A stretch of DNA of 64,000 nt, taken from positions 1-64,000 of the forward strand of contig CAJIZG010000004.1 of assembly GCA_905181865.1 (NCBI GenBank), in the 5' to 3' direction. The notes beneath the pieces are model-generated. The model searched no databases and had not been told where the DNA came from. It saw only the letters and a program-made list of their open reading frames with translations. How positions within the stretch are numbered: the stretch's first letter is position 1; each line of letters opens with the position of its first letter. Shown here piece by piece: positions 27,801 to 36,645 of this stretch. Made by a program: the position numbers and the translations under genes. The stretch comes from Urechidicola croceus. Lineage in GTDB: Bacteria; Bacteroidota; Bacteroidia; Flavobacteriales; Flavobacteriaceae.

Positions 27801-27864
27801 AATTGAAAACTATAATTTGCCAGCAACGAGGACTACTGGACTAAATTTAAGTGTAACTTTTTAA
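24835..27864 (+). CDS. SusC-like TonB-dependent outer-membrane transporter (copy 1)
   Basis: A 1,009-residue SusC/RagA receptor that imports oligosaccharides or glycosides across the outer membrane with its SusD lid. Order: signal peptide (1-23, VIFAQ), carboxypeptidase-like regulatory domain (about 25-100: GPLPGASVLVKGTSNG, TDFDGNFTLDNV), TonB-proximal segment LDEVVVTALG, plug (about 120-245: VNALSGKAAGVEV, IQIRGAKSASG, PLFVIDGVPM, IESMSILKGANAAILYG, GVVIITTKSG), then beta-barrel ending in aromatic GLNLSVTF. The matching SusD starts 10 bp later. The first 75 nt are almost identical to the second susC. Confidence 0.95.
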   Translation: MKNNLLKKMFFVAIMLTGSVIFAQTVSGIISDESGPLPGASVLVKGTSNGVTTDFDGNFTLDNVASDATLVVDFLGFKSQDVSVAGKSVINVTLEVDASQLDEVVVTALGIKRSEKTLTFAQQTVKGEDLMKTKDVNFVNALSGKAAGVEVRQSSSGPGGSTKIQIRGAKSASGDSQPLFVIDGVPMTNNKGGQPSGWNGVDGGDGLSALNPDDIESMSILKGANAAILYGSDGANGVVIITTKSGKAGATKVNVTSSASVRSIIDTPELQYRYGSVNGAKENWSYTSGDYADNFVDDWFQTGFDLINGVSVSGGNDKTQAYFSYGNTTSTGVSPNNDYKKNNFSFKQSTKVLNDKVKITSNVILSQEKTKNRNRAGYYNNPLTGLYWFPRDRNFNDFKDNYGIFNPDRNLDEMSLSDSGGWFVQDHHQSNPYWLLNKESQDDDFKRVIANLSVAWTIDDHFSFQMRMNYDFAKKTYDEQRMAGGNTTTVARNGRWAYQDFTDSKTYMDGILNYNNSIGDFTVNALVGATYQRTEYRLGVSVNTGMEDSGLLYANEFNFQNIGPIVQVGSTLNNNVEKQSIFGNVELGWKEMLFVDLAGRNDWASTLAETGNESYFYPSIGLSAILSKIIEMPDWTSFLKARASMATIGNEVPWNRITPDNRVTDAGTVSTNTVKPFLDAKPELISTFEVGLDWRMFKSRLGIDFTYYDITSKDQFLRFPLESQLYTSEYINAGEIKNSGIEITLNGTPIVTENFSWSTTFNYSANTNEIIELSPNALDAGLGGTEGFAAPLIEGGSFGDIWGFKFQRDGEGRIILDDTDGGPLKTAQRELLGNAEPDFAVGWSNNLNYKSWSVNMQINGKFGGIVASQTESLLDGNGVSERSAAARDRGYENINAVQNGQPVTQIDPFTYYGEGPGTGGRNGISEAYIYDRTSVRLAQLSISYQFNVEQLDWISNASLSLIGNNLFYFYKDAPFDPEITNSTSRSQPGIENYNLPATRTTGLNLSVTF

Positions 27865-27874
27865 TTTTTAAGAC

Positions 27875-29443
27875 ATGAAAAAAATAAAATATATATTAAT
27901 ATTTGCTTTTATCTTTAGTATAGGAGCATGTACAGATGGATTTGAGGAGTTGAATCAAAATCCTAATCAAATCACAGATGAATCTCTAAAACAAGATTTT
28001 CAAATTGTTGGTTCGAAATATGCACCCTTATTCCAAAATTTATTTGGAAACCAAATTCATCACAATTTATCGAATGAATCGTGGGCACAACATTTAGCGC
28101 AACCTACAGTTTTCGTGGGGAATGCAAATAATACAACCTATGATATAACATGGAACCCTAATTGGGATAGGACTTATAATAACATTATGTCGCCTTCTGG
28201 ATTAGTTATGCTTCTTGCTGAAGAAGCAGAATTACCTCTTTTTGTCCATTGGGCGAAGTTGATTAGAATATTGGCAATGTCGAGATTAACGGCATTTCAT
28301 GGACCCGTAATTTTCACTCAATTTGGTGGAGCACAAGCTGGTTATGATTCTGAACCGATTCTATATAATGCCTTTTTTACACAGCTTGATGAGATTCTTG
28401 CATTCTTCAAAGCGAATGTAAACGCACAAGATATGATGCAATTTGATGAAAGTTATGGAGGTGATATCTCTAGTTGGATTCGTTTGGTTAATAGCATGCG
28501 TTTGCGATTGGCAATGAGAATTTCAATGGCAGATCCGGTATTGGCTAAAACACAAGGCGAAAAAGCATTGAGTGATTCAGGAGGATTGATTGAGAGTAAT
28601 GACCAAAACCTGAATGTTTTTCTTTATGGTAAGGTTTATCACCCAGTAACAATAAGTTTTGGTTGGGCAGACACAAGAATGAGTGCTACAATGGAATCTG
28701 TATTAGTAGGATATAAAGATCCAAGAATTTCTAAGTTTTTTGATGAAGTAGCGGATCCAGCATTAGTGCCGGATCATCCAGAATTTCCTTATAAAGGAAT
28801 TAGAAGTGGAGCGTCGTTAGATGCAAAAGGTGATCATACGATGTATTCAAATATTAGCTCAGACTTTAAAACAGTTACAGAAAGACGTTTTATGGGAGCT
28901 GCAGAGGTTGAGTTTATCAAAGCCGAAGCTGCTTTAAGAGGTTGGTCTGGTGTAGGTACTGCTCAATCGCATTATGAAGCTGGTGTAAATAGATCTTTTG
29001 AAGAGTGGGGTGCAGCCGGTGCAGCTACTTACTTAGCGAATAACACTGACTTACCTATTGATTATGATGATATTGTATATCAAGGTGATAGAAATGACTT
29101 TGTAAATAAAATGACCGTAACTGTTGCTTGGGATAATGCACTTTCTAATGAAGAAAAATTAGATAAGATTATCACACAAAAATGGATTGCATCAAGAACG
29201 AATACTATGGAATCATGGGTAGATCATCGTAGAACTGGTTATCCAAAGTTACCGAATATCTTTGATAACAGAAGTAATGCCGAAGATGGAATTCTTGCAG
29301 ATGACGAATTCTTGAGAAGAGTTATTTATACGAATGGACAGAGACAAAACAATGCTGCTAAAGTTGCAGAGGCTGTTGGATTCTTAGGAGGACCAGATGA
29401 AATAGGTACTCGTCTTTGGTGGGATACAGGTGCTAACTTCTAA
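27875..29443 (+). CDS. SusD-like glycan-binding lipoprotein (copy 1)
   Basis: A 522-residue surface lipoprotein of the SusD/RagB superfamily (SusD-like_2 type). Lipobox FSIGAC with Cys19 followed by TDGFEELNQNPNQ. Typical internal blocks are WNPNWDRTYNNIMSP, WAKLIRILAMSRLTAFHGPV, SWIRLVNSMRLRLAMRIS and, near the C-terminus, EEKLDKIITQKWIAS with AESWVDHRRTGYPKL-like EAxxDxRRTGYP. It caps the adjacent SusC and delivers ligand. A strong intrinsic terminator separates it from the FG-GAP gene. Confidence 0.93.
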   Translation: MKKIKYILIFAFIFSIGACTDGFEELNQNPNQITDESLKQDFQIVGSKYAPLFQNLFGNQIHHNLSNESWAQHLAQPTVFVGNANNTTYDITWNPNWDRTYNNIMSPSGLVMLLAEEAELPLFVHWAKLIRILAMSRLTAFHGPVIFTQFGGAQAGYDSEPILYNAFFTQLDEILAFFKANVNAQDMMQFDESYGGDISSWIRLVNSMRLRLAMRISMADPVLAKTQGEKALSDSGGLIESNDQNLNVFLYGKVYHPVTISFGWADTRMSATMESVLVGYKDPRISKFFDEVADPALVPDHPEFPYKGIRSGASLDAKGDHTMYSNISSDFKTVTERRFMGAAEVEFIKAEAALRGWSGVGTAQSHYEAGVNRSFEEWGAAGAATYLANNTDLPIDYDDIVYQGDRNDFVNKMTVTVAWDNALSNEEKLDKIITQKWIASRTNTMESWVDHRRTGYPKLPNIFDNRSNAEDGILADDEFLRRVIYTNGQRQNNAAKVAEAVGFLGGPDEIGTRLWWDTGANF

Positions 29444-29465
29444 TTAAGTTTATAAGTTTTATTGT

Positions 29466-29506
29466 AAAAAGAGTTGTTTTATGTATATAAAACAACTCTT
29501 TTTTTA
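29466..29506 (+). terminator. Intrinsic terminator between SusD copy 1 and FG-GAP gene
   Basis: Stem AAAGAGTTGTTTTAT / ATAAAACAACTCTTT with a GTAT loop and a trailing T7. It should end or attenuate the susCD transcript before the FG-GAP gene that follows 48 bp later. The second locus has a hairpin of unrelated sequence at the same position. Confidence 0.85.
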
Positions 29507-29553
29507 TTAATTTAGAAATCTGTTTATTACCTAATTTCACAAATAATTATTAA

Positions 29554-32500
29554 ATGCCAAATTTGTCTAAAATTGTTTTAGTTAGTTGTATACTCTCAGT
29601 ATTTGCTAGTTGTAACGAGCATACTGAAAGGTTGCCTATAGAGAATACTGCATTATTTACAAATGTTCCTACAGATTATTCGGGTATCAATTTTGTAAAT
29701 AGTGTGAATCAAACAAGAGAAAATAATCATATGATAAATTCTCAATTTATCTCTGGAGGCGGTGTGTCAGTGGGTGATATAAACAATGATGGCTTGCAAG
29801 ATATTTTTTTTGCGGGAAATCAAGTTAGTGATCGATTGTTTTTAAACAAAGGAACTTTGAAGTTTGAGGATATTTCAAAAAAATCAGGTATTTCAACAGA
29901 CAATAATTGGTCTACTGGGGTGACGTTTGTAGATATTGACTGCGATGGCGATCAGGATATTTACGTATGTAGATTTACATATCTCGAAAATGAAAAAAGT
30001 GCAAATCAATTGTATATTAATAATGGTGATTTGACTTTTACAGAGCAAGCATTTCAATTTGGTTTGGCCGATAAAGGATTTTCTATACAGCCACTATTTT
30101 TTGACTTTGATAATGATGGACTGGTTGATGTGTATATAATAAATCAGCCACCGAGTATACCTAATATTGGTAATAAGTTAAACCCCAAAAGTTTTTCTGA
30201 TATACTTTTCAGTGATAGACTTTATAAAAATAACGGTGATGGGAAGTTTGTAGATTACACGGAAAAAGCCAAGATTAGAAATTTTGGTTTTGGATTGTCT
30301 GTCTCATCTGGTGATTTTAATGATGATGGGTGGCAAGATTTATATGTTACAAATGATTTTGACGTTGCCGATCACATGTATATGAATCAAAAGGATGGTA
30401 CGTTTAAAGATATGATTAAAGAAACTACCAAGCATATTTCAAATTTCAGTATGGGGAGTGATATTGCCGATTATGACAATGATGGTAAGTTGGATGTGAT
30501 GGTGGTTGATATGATGGCAGAAAATCATAAACGAATTAAAACAAATATGGGAGGGATGTCTCCAGAAATATTTTGGGAAAATGTAGGTGCAGGTAAGCAC
30601 TATCAATACATGTTTAATACCCTGCAAAGAAATAATGGAAATGGAACATTTAGTGATTTAGCACAATTAGGTGGCGTAACGAGTACAGATTGGAGTTGGG
30701 CTCCATTATTTGCCGATTTTGATAATGACGGATATAAAGATTTGTTTATAACAAATGGAATTAAAAGCAATAATCGAAATAGTGATTTGGTAGCTACATA
30801 TGATGAAATAGTAAACGTTAAAAGAAAAGAAGCCGAACGAAAAGGCTTGAATCCTAATGAGGCGATTGATGTAATGGATTTTGTGAATATTGCCCCTACT
30901 GATAAAATCGCGAATTATATTTATAAAAACAACGGAGATCTTACTTTCAGCAATAAGATAAAGGAGTGGGGAATGGATATTCCTACGCTATCGAATGGAG
31001 CTGCTTATGCAGATTTCGATTTAGATGGGGACTTAGATTTAGTGATCAATAATATTGATGAAAATGCGATGCTTTTTAAGAATAATGCTATAGAGAATGA
31101 GTTGGGAAATTTTTTAAGATTTAGAATTGAAGTAACAAAGGATCAAATTGTTTATGGAACTAAAATTACTTTATTTAAAAATGACAATATCTGGCAAACG
31201 AATCAATTGTCCAATGCTAGAGGTTATATGTCAAAAAGTGAAAACATCTTACATTTTGGAGTAGATACTACTGAAATAATAGAAAAAGTTGTTATTGAAT
31301 GGCAAGATGGATCGACGACAACGCTGAATAATTTAGAAGCCAATCAAGTGCATAGAATATCCCTTGCAGATACAGATAAAGAGATTTGGAATAAACCCTT
31401 ACCAGCGAATGTTTTATTTAGAGAAGTAACTGCTACTCTTGATCTGGACAAGGTGAAGCACCAAGAAAACGAATATGATGATTATGTAGAAGAAGTATTA
31501 TTGCCTCATAAAATGTCTCAATTTGGACCATCTATTGCTGTTGGAGATGTGAATGGAGATGGTTTAGAAGATTTTTATTTAGGAGGAGCAGCAGGATTTT
31601 CAGGATCACTTCAAATTCAGCATAAAAATAAAACATTTGAGGCTATTTCAAATGGAGCATGGACACAAGACAAGGGAAGTGAAGATATGGGAAGTGTGTT
31701 GATAGACATAGATAGCGATAACGATTTGGATCTCATTGTGGTGAGTGGAGGTAATGAATTTAAAGAAGGAGATGCAGCATTGCAAGACAGATTGTATATT
31801 AATAACGGAAAAGGGAAATTCAAGAAACAATTAAATGGATTGCCTGCATACTTAACAAGTGGCTCCTGCATTGTACCGAATGATTTTGACAAGGATGGAG
31901 ACTTAGATTTATTTATAGGAGGTCGATTATTACCTCAAAAGTATCCGCATGCTGCGAACAGTCATCTTTTGGAAAATGTAGGTGGAAAGTTTGTAGATGT
32001 TACAAACGAAAAATTTCCAGATTTATCAAATTTAGGAATGGTTACTTCAGCAAGTTGGTTTGATTATAATTTGGACGGATTGGATGATTTAGTTGTCGTT
32101 GGAGAATGGATGCCAGTCACCGTTTTTACGCAATCTGATCAAGGAAAATTTTCAAAGGTACCTATAAAAGGACTTGAAAATAGTGAAGGTTGGTATTACT
32201 CAGTTGTAACGGCAGATATGGATAACGATGGCGATGATGATATCATAGTAGGAAATCTTGGTTTAAACTATAAATATAAAGCTTCAACCAATGAGCCTTT
32301 TGAAGTTCATAGTTATGACTTTGATAAAAATGGAAGTTTAGATATTGTTTTGAGTTACTATGAGCATGGAGTTGCCTTTCCAGTTCGTGGGAAAAGTTGC
32401 TCTACGCAGCAGATTCCTTCACTAGGTAATAAATTTCAGAGTTTCCAACAGTTTGGAGATTCTAATCTAGGAGGTATTTATGGAGAGGCTTTAGATGCCG

Positions 32501-32889
32501 CTTTAAATTTAAAAGCAAAGACTTTTGCTTCAGCCTATATTGAGAATAAAGGGGAAGGAAGTTTCGAAATAAAGCCTTTACCTGCATTGGCTCAGGTGTC
32601 ATCTATCAATAGTATCCTTTCCAAGGATTTTGACGGTGATGGACATAAAGATTTGTTGGTGGTGGGAAATTTGTACCCGGTCGAGGTCGAAACACCTAGG
32701 AATGATGCCAGTACTGGACTCTTTTTGAAAGGAGATAGTAAAGGAAATTTTGTGCCAATTTCCATAGAAAAGAGTGGTTTTTTTGCGCCAAATGATGCGA
32801 AGGATATGAAGGTTATAAATATTGGAGCATTGGAATTCGTTTTAGTTGGGAATAACGATGATTTTCTTCAAGTGCTAAAATTTGAATAA
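29554..32889 (+). CDS. FG-GAP/VCBS-repeat lipoprotein with ASPIC/UnbV domain (copy 1)
   Basis: A 1,111-residue CRTAC1-like protein. Lipobox VFASC (Cys20) indicates membrane anchoring, probably surface-exposed. Fourteen Ca-binding-type loops DxDxDGxxD are visible: seven in residues about 75-500 (e.g. DINNDGLQDIF, DIDCDGDQDIYV, DFDNDGYKDLFI) and seven in about 650-1080 (e.g. DVNGDGLEDFYL, DMDNDGDDDIIV, DFDGDGHKDLLV). They flank a central ASPIC/UnbV domain (about 515-600: GTKITLFKND, IEKVVIEWQDGSTTTL). This gives two beta-propeller-like halves. It follows susC-susD in both loci, the position usually held by surface glycan-binding proteins; a role in ligand capture is inference. Its own terminator is at 32938. 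Confidence 0.9.
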   Translation: MPNLSKIVLVSCILSVFASCNEHTERLPIENTALFTNVPTDYSGINFVNSVNQTRENNHMINSQFISGGGVSVGDINNDGLQDIFFAGNQVSDRLFLNKGTLKFEDISKKSGISTDNNWSTGVTFVDIDCDGDQDIYVCRFTYLENEKSANQLYINNGDLTFTEQAFQFGLADKGFSIQPLFFDFDNDGLVDVYIINQPPSIPNIGNKLNPKSFSDILFSDRLYKNNGDGKFVDYTEKAKIRNFGFGLSVSSGDFNDDGWQDLYVTNDFDVADHMYMNQKDGTFKDMIKETTKHISNFSMGSDIADYDNDGKLDVMVVDMMAENHKRIKTNMGGMSPEIFWENVGAGKHYQYMFNTLQRNNGNGTFSDLAQLGGVTSTDWSWAPLFADFDNDGYKDLFITNGIKSNNRNSDLVATYDEIVNVKRKEAERKGLNPNEAIDVMDFVNIAPTDKIANYIYKNNGDLTFSNKIKEWGMDIPTLSNGAAYADFDLDGDLDLVINNIDENAMLFKNNAIENELGNFLRFRIEVTKDQIVYGTKITLFKNDNIWQTNQLSNARGYMSKSENILHFGVDTTEIIEKVVIEWQDGSTTTLNNLEANQVHRISLADTDKEIWNKPLPANVLFREVTATLDLDKVKHQENEYDDYVEEVLLPHKMSQFGPSIAVGDVNGDGLEDFYLGGAAGFSGSLQIQHKNKTFEAISNGAWTQDKGSEDMGSVLIDIDSDNDLDLIVVSGGNEFKEGDAALQDRLYINNGKGKFKKQLNGLPAYLTSGSCIVPNDFDKDGDLDLFIGGRLLPQKYPHAANSHLLENVGGKFVDVTNEKFPDLSNLGMVTSASWFDYNLDGLDDLVVVGEWMPVTVFTQSDQGKFSKVPIKGLENSEGWYYSVVTADMDNDGDDDIIVGNLGLNYKYKASTNEPFEVHSYDFDKNGSLDIVLSYYEHGVAFPVRGKSCSTQQIPSLGNKFQSFQQFGDSNLGGIYGEALDAALNLKAKTFASAYIENKGEGSFEIKPLPALAQVSSINSILSKDFDGDGHKDLLVVGNLYPVEVETPRNDASTGLFLKGDSKGNFVPISIEKSGFFAPNDAKDMKVINIGALEFVLVGNNDDFLQVLKFE

Positions 32890-32937
32890 GAGGTTAACCT
32901 TTGTTTAAAAGAGATATTTTATTAAAAAAAATGGTAT

Positions 32938-32974
32938 AAAAAATCCCAATTTGAGATTCAAATTGGGGTTTTTT
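32938..32974 (+). terminator. Intrinsic terminator of FG-GAP copy 1
   Basis: Stem AAATCCCAATTTGA / TCAAATTGGGGTTT (one mismatch), 3-nt loop, followed by TTTTTT on the plus strand. It ends 48-85 bp after the FG-GAP stop codon and abuts the stop of the convergent subunit-3 remnant. Confidence 0.85.
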
Positions 32975-33116
32975 ATAAAGACCAAACGTTGCCTATATCT
33001 TCTGTGAGTTTACGTGCTTTATATTCTCTAGGAATAGATCATAACTCAAAATATTTTCTTCTACCTGTCCAGACGCATAGTATCCTTAATGGGTGATTTT
33101 CTGGTATCCGTAAGAA
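32973..33116 (-). pseudogene. Gluconate-2-dehydrogenase subunit 3, C-terminal remnant
   Basis: On the minus strand the frames read FLTDTRKSPIK, then after a one-base slip YYASGQVEENILSYD, then after another slip IPREYKARKLTEDIGNVWSL and stop. This aligns point for point with the end of the intact gene at 41801 (FLTETRRYTLYGYYTSEL, ETILSYDPIPGHYEA, VEDIGNAWSF). Only about 48 of some 200 codons remain. The remnant is convergent to the FG-GAP gene exactly as the intact copy is to the second FG-GAP gene, showing that it belongs to a duplicated and then deleted module. Confidence 0.85.
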
Positions 33117-33340
33117 ATTAATCGAAAGCCTTTATTTTTTAGTTAAAGTTTTAGTAAAAGGATAAAGATTGATGTTTGAGAGGTTTTTAACAGTATTTAT
33201 TTTAAGATGAATGGGGTAAATATTTTTTAGTTGAAATGGAAAATAAATCAATGAAAATTGTGTCGTTCGTCGATACAAAGTGGTCTTCTGCCTAAATATA
33301 AGCAAATATATCATTGCTCTAAGTTAAATCTGTATTAGAT
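33117..33340 (+). promoter_or_regulatory. Duplicated susC upstream region, copy 2
   Basis: Aligns with 24553-24790 upstream of the first susC, including the perfect 16-mer GTGTCGTTCGTCGATA at 33260-33275 and GCAAATATATCATT. The left edge coincides with the breakpoint of the truncated subunit-3 gene. Between this block and the second susC ATG there are about 110 extra bases containing a second, imperfect version of the AATTAACAA leader (33375-33385), so the 16-mer is 226 bp from the start codon here against about 110 bp in copy 1. Confidence 0.6.
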
Positions 33341-33501
33341 ATAAATATATTCGACAGGACTAAAACTAATATGAATTAACAACTCATTCACAAATGCTTA
33401 CGCAACAGTACTAGAAATATCATACTGTAAATAATAGTTTTTCTCATCGTTAAATATTTATTTCGTTTTAAACTTAAATAAATTAATATAAATTAACAAG
33501 T

Positions 33502-36500
33502 ATGAAAAACAATTTACTTAAAAAAATGTTTTTTGTTGCAATTATGCTCACGGGTAGTGTCATATTTGCGCAAACAGTTACTGGTACAATTACGGATGCG
33601 AATGGTCCGTTACCAGGAGCAAGTGTATTGGTCAAAGGGACCTCAAATGGTTTAAACACCGATTTTGATGGAAATTTCACATTAGACAATGTTGCATCAG
33701 ATGCAGTATTAGTTGTGAGTTTTCTGGGGTATATCTCTCAAGAAATTGCTGTTAACGGTCAATCAAATGTGACTGCAACGCTTGAAGAAAGTGCAGAAGC
33801 TTTAGATGAGGTTATTGTAACTTCTTTAGGTTTGTCCAGAAGCAAGAAATCTATTGGATATTCTGCAACTCAAGTTAAGGGTTCAGATGTTTCATTGGTA
33901 AAAGAAGTAAATGTTGCGAGTGCCTTAGTTGGTAAAGTGGCGGGTGTTGTAGTGTCTAAGTCTACTTCTGGTCCCGGTGGTGCGACCAGAGTTGTAATTA
34001 GAGGTAATAATTCCTTGAATGGAAACAATCAACCATTATATGTGGTAGATGGTGTGCCAATTGATAATTCAGGAATTAGTAATGCTGGATCTGGAGAATA
34101 CAATGTAGCCGATTTAGGTACAGGTATTTCGGATATAAACCCAGATGATATTGAATCTATGACTGTGCTAAAGGGGCCAAATGCAGCTGCATTATACGGT
34201 TCACGAGCATCAAATGGTGTAATTATTATTACGACTAAGAAAGGAGTTTTAGGAAAAGGATTGGGTGTTTCTTTCAATTCAAGTTTAACTTTTGATGATC
34301 CTTTTGTAATTCCACAATACCAGAATCAATATGGGCGCGGTGAAGATGGAAATTTCTCAGATGTAAATTCAAGTGATCCATTAAGGGATCAAGTAAATAC
34401 AGTTACGAGCGATGCTTCATGGGGTCCTAAATATGACGGTTCTTCTCAATTAGAGTTTAATGGACAGCAAAGACCATATTCGGCACAAACGAATAATGTT
34501 GAAGATTTCTTTGAAACTGGTGTAACAGCAATTAATACAGTAGCAATTAATGGTTCGGGAGAAAAGTCTTCTGTGTATTTTTCGTATACAAATTCTGAGA
34601 TTTCTTCGATTTTACCAAATTCAAGTTTAAGAAGAAATAACTTTAACCTACGTGGGTCTTCAAAGTTGTCTGATAAATTGTCATTTGATTCTAAAATTAC
34701 GTATTTCCTACAAGATGCGAAAAACAGACCAAATCAAGGTACTGAAGGACTGGCTGCATACTTATGGGGATTGCCTAGAAATGTTTCTTTAGACGATTTA
34801 AGAAATTATCAAGATGTTGATAATCCTATTGATCCTGCAAATCCATATGCTGTAATATCGCCGAATAATGGTACAGGAAATCCATATTGGATTTTAAATG
34901 AAGATTCGAATAAAGATAAAAGAATTAGAATTACAGGGTTTGCAAAGTTAGATTATCAATTAACAGATTATTTATCTGTGTTTGCAAGAGTAGGTACAGA
35001 TGTTGTGAATCATAATACCGAAGGTATCACAGCAACGGGTCACCATTTTGTACCAGAGGGACGTATTGGATTTAGACAAAATGAAATTACAGAAACAAAT
35101 TATGATTTCTTATTTCAATTTAATAAAGACGTAAGTAAGAAATTTAATTTGGCTGCTAATTTTGGTGGTAACTCAAGAACTTCTTCAAGAATAAGTTCTG
35201 GTTCTAGTGGAGAAAATTTTCAGATTCCAGGAAAATGGTTTTTATCAAATACAGATGGTACACAAATCTCTGCTTCTCAGTCTGATTTCATTCAAAAGAA
35301 AGTAAACTCATTATATGGGCAAGCATCTCTTGCATATAACAATATGGTTTATCTAGATTTGACGGGAAGAAATGATTGGTCTTCTGCTTTAGCAGCAGAG
35401 AATAGATCTTATTTTTATAGTTCTGCAAGTTTGAGTGTTCTTTTAAATAAAGTATTCAAAATGGAAGACACGAACATAGACCTATTAAAATTCAGAGTTT
35501 CTACAGCTAATGTTGGTAACGATACTGGCGCACAGCAAATTGAAAATACATTTAGTATCGCCGGAACAGGGTATTTAGGGAATATTCAAGTTGGAAGATC
35601 TAGTGTAAAATTTAGTGAAAGTTTGAGACCAGAAGATATTACTTCTACGGATATTGGATTTGAATTAAAAATGTTTAAGAATAGATTGTTTGCAGACTTT
35701 TCTTACTATACAATCAATTCAAAAGATTTGATTTTCGATGTCCCTGTAGATCCAGCAACGGGTTACAGTAGGTTTAGAGAAAATATAGGAGAGATTTCAA
35801 ACAAAGGTTTTGAATTGTTAGTTGGAGGTGTTCCAGTGCAGACAGAAAACTTCTCATGGGAGACGTCATTCAATATTTCTCATAATGAGAATGAACTTGT
35901 TAGTTTAATTGATGGTCAAGACAACTTTACATTTAGTACGAGTAATAATGGAGTTGTAGATGTAAGAGCAGAAGTTGGTGGCGGATATGGAGATATTTAC
36001 ACGAAAACTTGGTTAAGAAATGATGCTGGACAAAAATTATTAACTGCAGAAGGAAGACCACAAGCGACAGCAGAAAGAGAAAAACAAGGGAACTACCAAC
36101 CAGATTATACTGGAGGTTTTTCAAATAATTTCACCTATAAAAATTGGAGTTTAAGAACTTTAATTGATTTTAGAATTGGTGGAGAAGTATATTCAGGAAC
36201 TGATTCAGGTTTAGATGGATCTGGTGTCTCTGAGCGAAGTTTAGAATTTAGAGAAACTGGTATAGTTGTTGACGGGGTAATCGATGATGGAAACGGTGGA
36301 TTTACACAGAATACAATTAATATTTCAGGTCAAGATTACTGGCAATCAGTATCAGGGATAGGATCTGAATATGTTTACGACCAAACAAATGTTCGATTGA
36401 GAGAAGTTAGTTTAACTTACCGTGTACCAGGTAAGTATCTTGAGAAAACATTTATTGAAGGAGTGGCATTAAGTGCTGTTGGTAGAAATCTATTCTTTAT

Positions 36501-36627
36501 TCATAAAGAGGTAGATAATTTTGATCCAGAATCGAGTTATTCTTCTAATACAAGAAGTCAAGGAGTTCTTTATTATGCATTGCCTACAACAAGAAGCGTT
36601 GGGTTTAGCGTAAATGTTAAATTTTAA
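33502..36627 (+). CDS. SusC-like TonB-dependent outer-membrane transporter (copy 2)
   Basis: A 1,041-residue SusC/RagA-type receptor. Signal peptide 1-23, carboxypeptidase-like domain about 25-100 (GPLPGASVLVKGTSNG), LDEVIVTSLG, plug about 120-255 (ASALVGKVAGVVVSKS, VVIRGNNSLNGNNQPLYVVD, NPDDIESMTVLKGPNAAALY, GVIIITTKKG), barrel to the terminal VGFSVNVKF. It differs from copy 1 through most of the plug and barrel, so it probably has another ligand, although the 5' end is nearly identical. Partner SusD lies 19 bp downstream. Confidence 0.95.
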   Translation: MKNNLLKKMFFVAIMLTGSVIFAQTVTGTITDANGPLPGASVLVKGTSNGLNTDFDGNFTLDNVASDAVLVVSFLGYISQEIAVNGQSNVTATLEESAEALDEVIVTSLGLSRSKKSIGYSATQVKGSDVSLVKEVNVASALVGKVAGVVVSKSTSGPGGATRVVIRGNNSLNGNNQPLYVVDGVPIDNSGISNAGSGEYNVADLGTGISDINPDDIESMTVLKGPNAAALYGSRASNGVIIITTKKGVLGKGLGVSFNSSLTFDDPFVIPQYQNQYGRGEDGNFSDVNSSDPLRDQVNTVTSDASWGPKYDGSSQLEFNGQQRPYSAQTNNVEDFFETGVTAINTVAINGSGEKSSVYFSYTNSEISSILPNSSLRRNNFNLRGSSKLSDKLSFDSKITYFLQDAKNRPNQGTEGLAAYLWGLPRNVSLDDLRNYQDVDNPIDPANPYAVISPNNGTGNPYWILNEDSNKDKRIRITGFAKLDYQLTDYLSVFARVGTDVVNHNTEGITATGHHFVPEGRIGFRQNEITETNYDFLFQFNKDVSKKFNLAANFGGNSRTSSRISSGSSGENFQIPGKWFLSNTDGTQISASQSDFIQKKVNSLYGQASLAYNNMVYLDLTGRNDWSSALAAENRSYFYSSASLSVLLNKVFKMEDTNIDLLKFRVSTANVGNDTGAQQIENTFSIAGTGYLGNIQVGRSSVKFSESLRPEDITSTDIGFELKMFKNRLFADFSYYTINSKDLIFDVPVDPATGYSRFRENIGEISNKGFELLVGGVPVQTENFSWETSFNISHNENELVSLIDGQDNFTFSTSNNGVVDVRAEVGGGYGDIYTKTWLRNDAGQKLLTAEGRPQATAEREKQGNYQPDYTGGFSNNFTYKNWSLRTLIDFRIGGEVYSGTDSGLDGSGVSERSLEFRETGIVVDGVIDDGNGGFTQNTINISGQDYWQSVSGIGSEYVYDQTNVRLREVSLTYRVPGKYLEKTFIEGVALSAVGRNLFFIHKEVDNFDPESSYSSNTRSQGVLYYALPTTRSVGFSVNVKF

Positions 36628-36645
36628 TAAATAAACAGGTAAATT

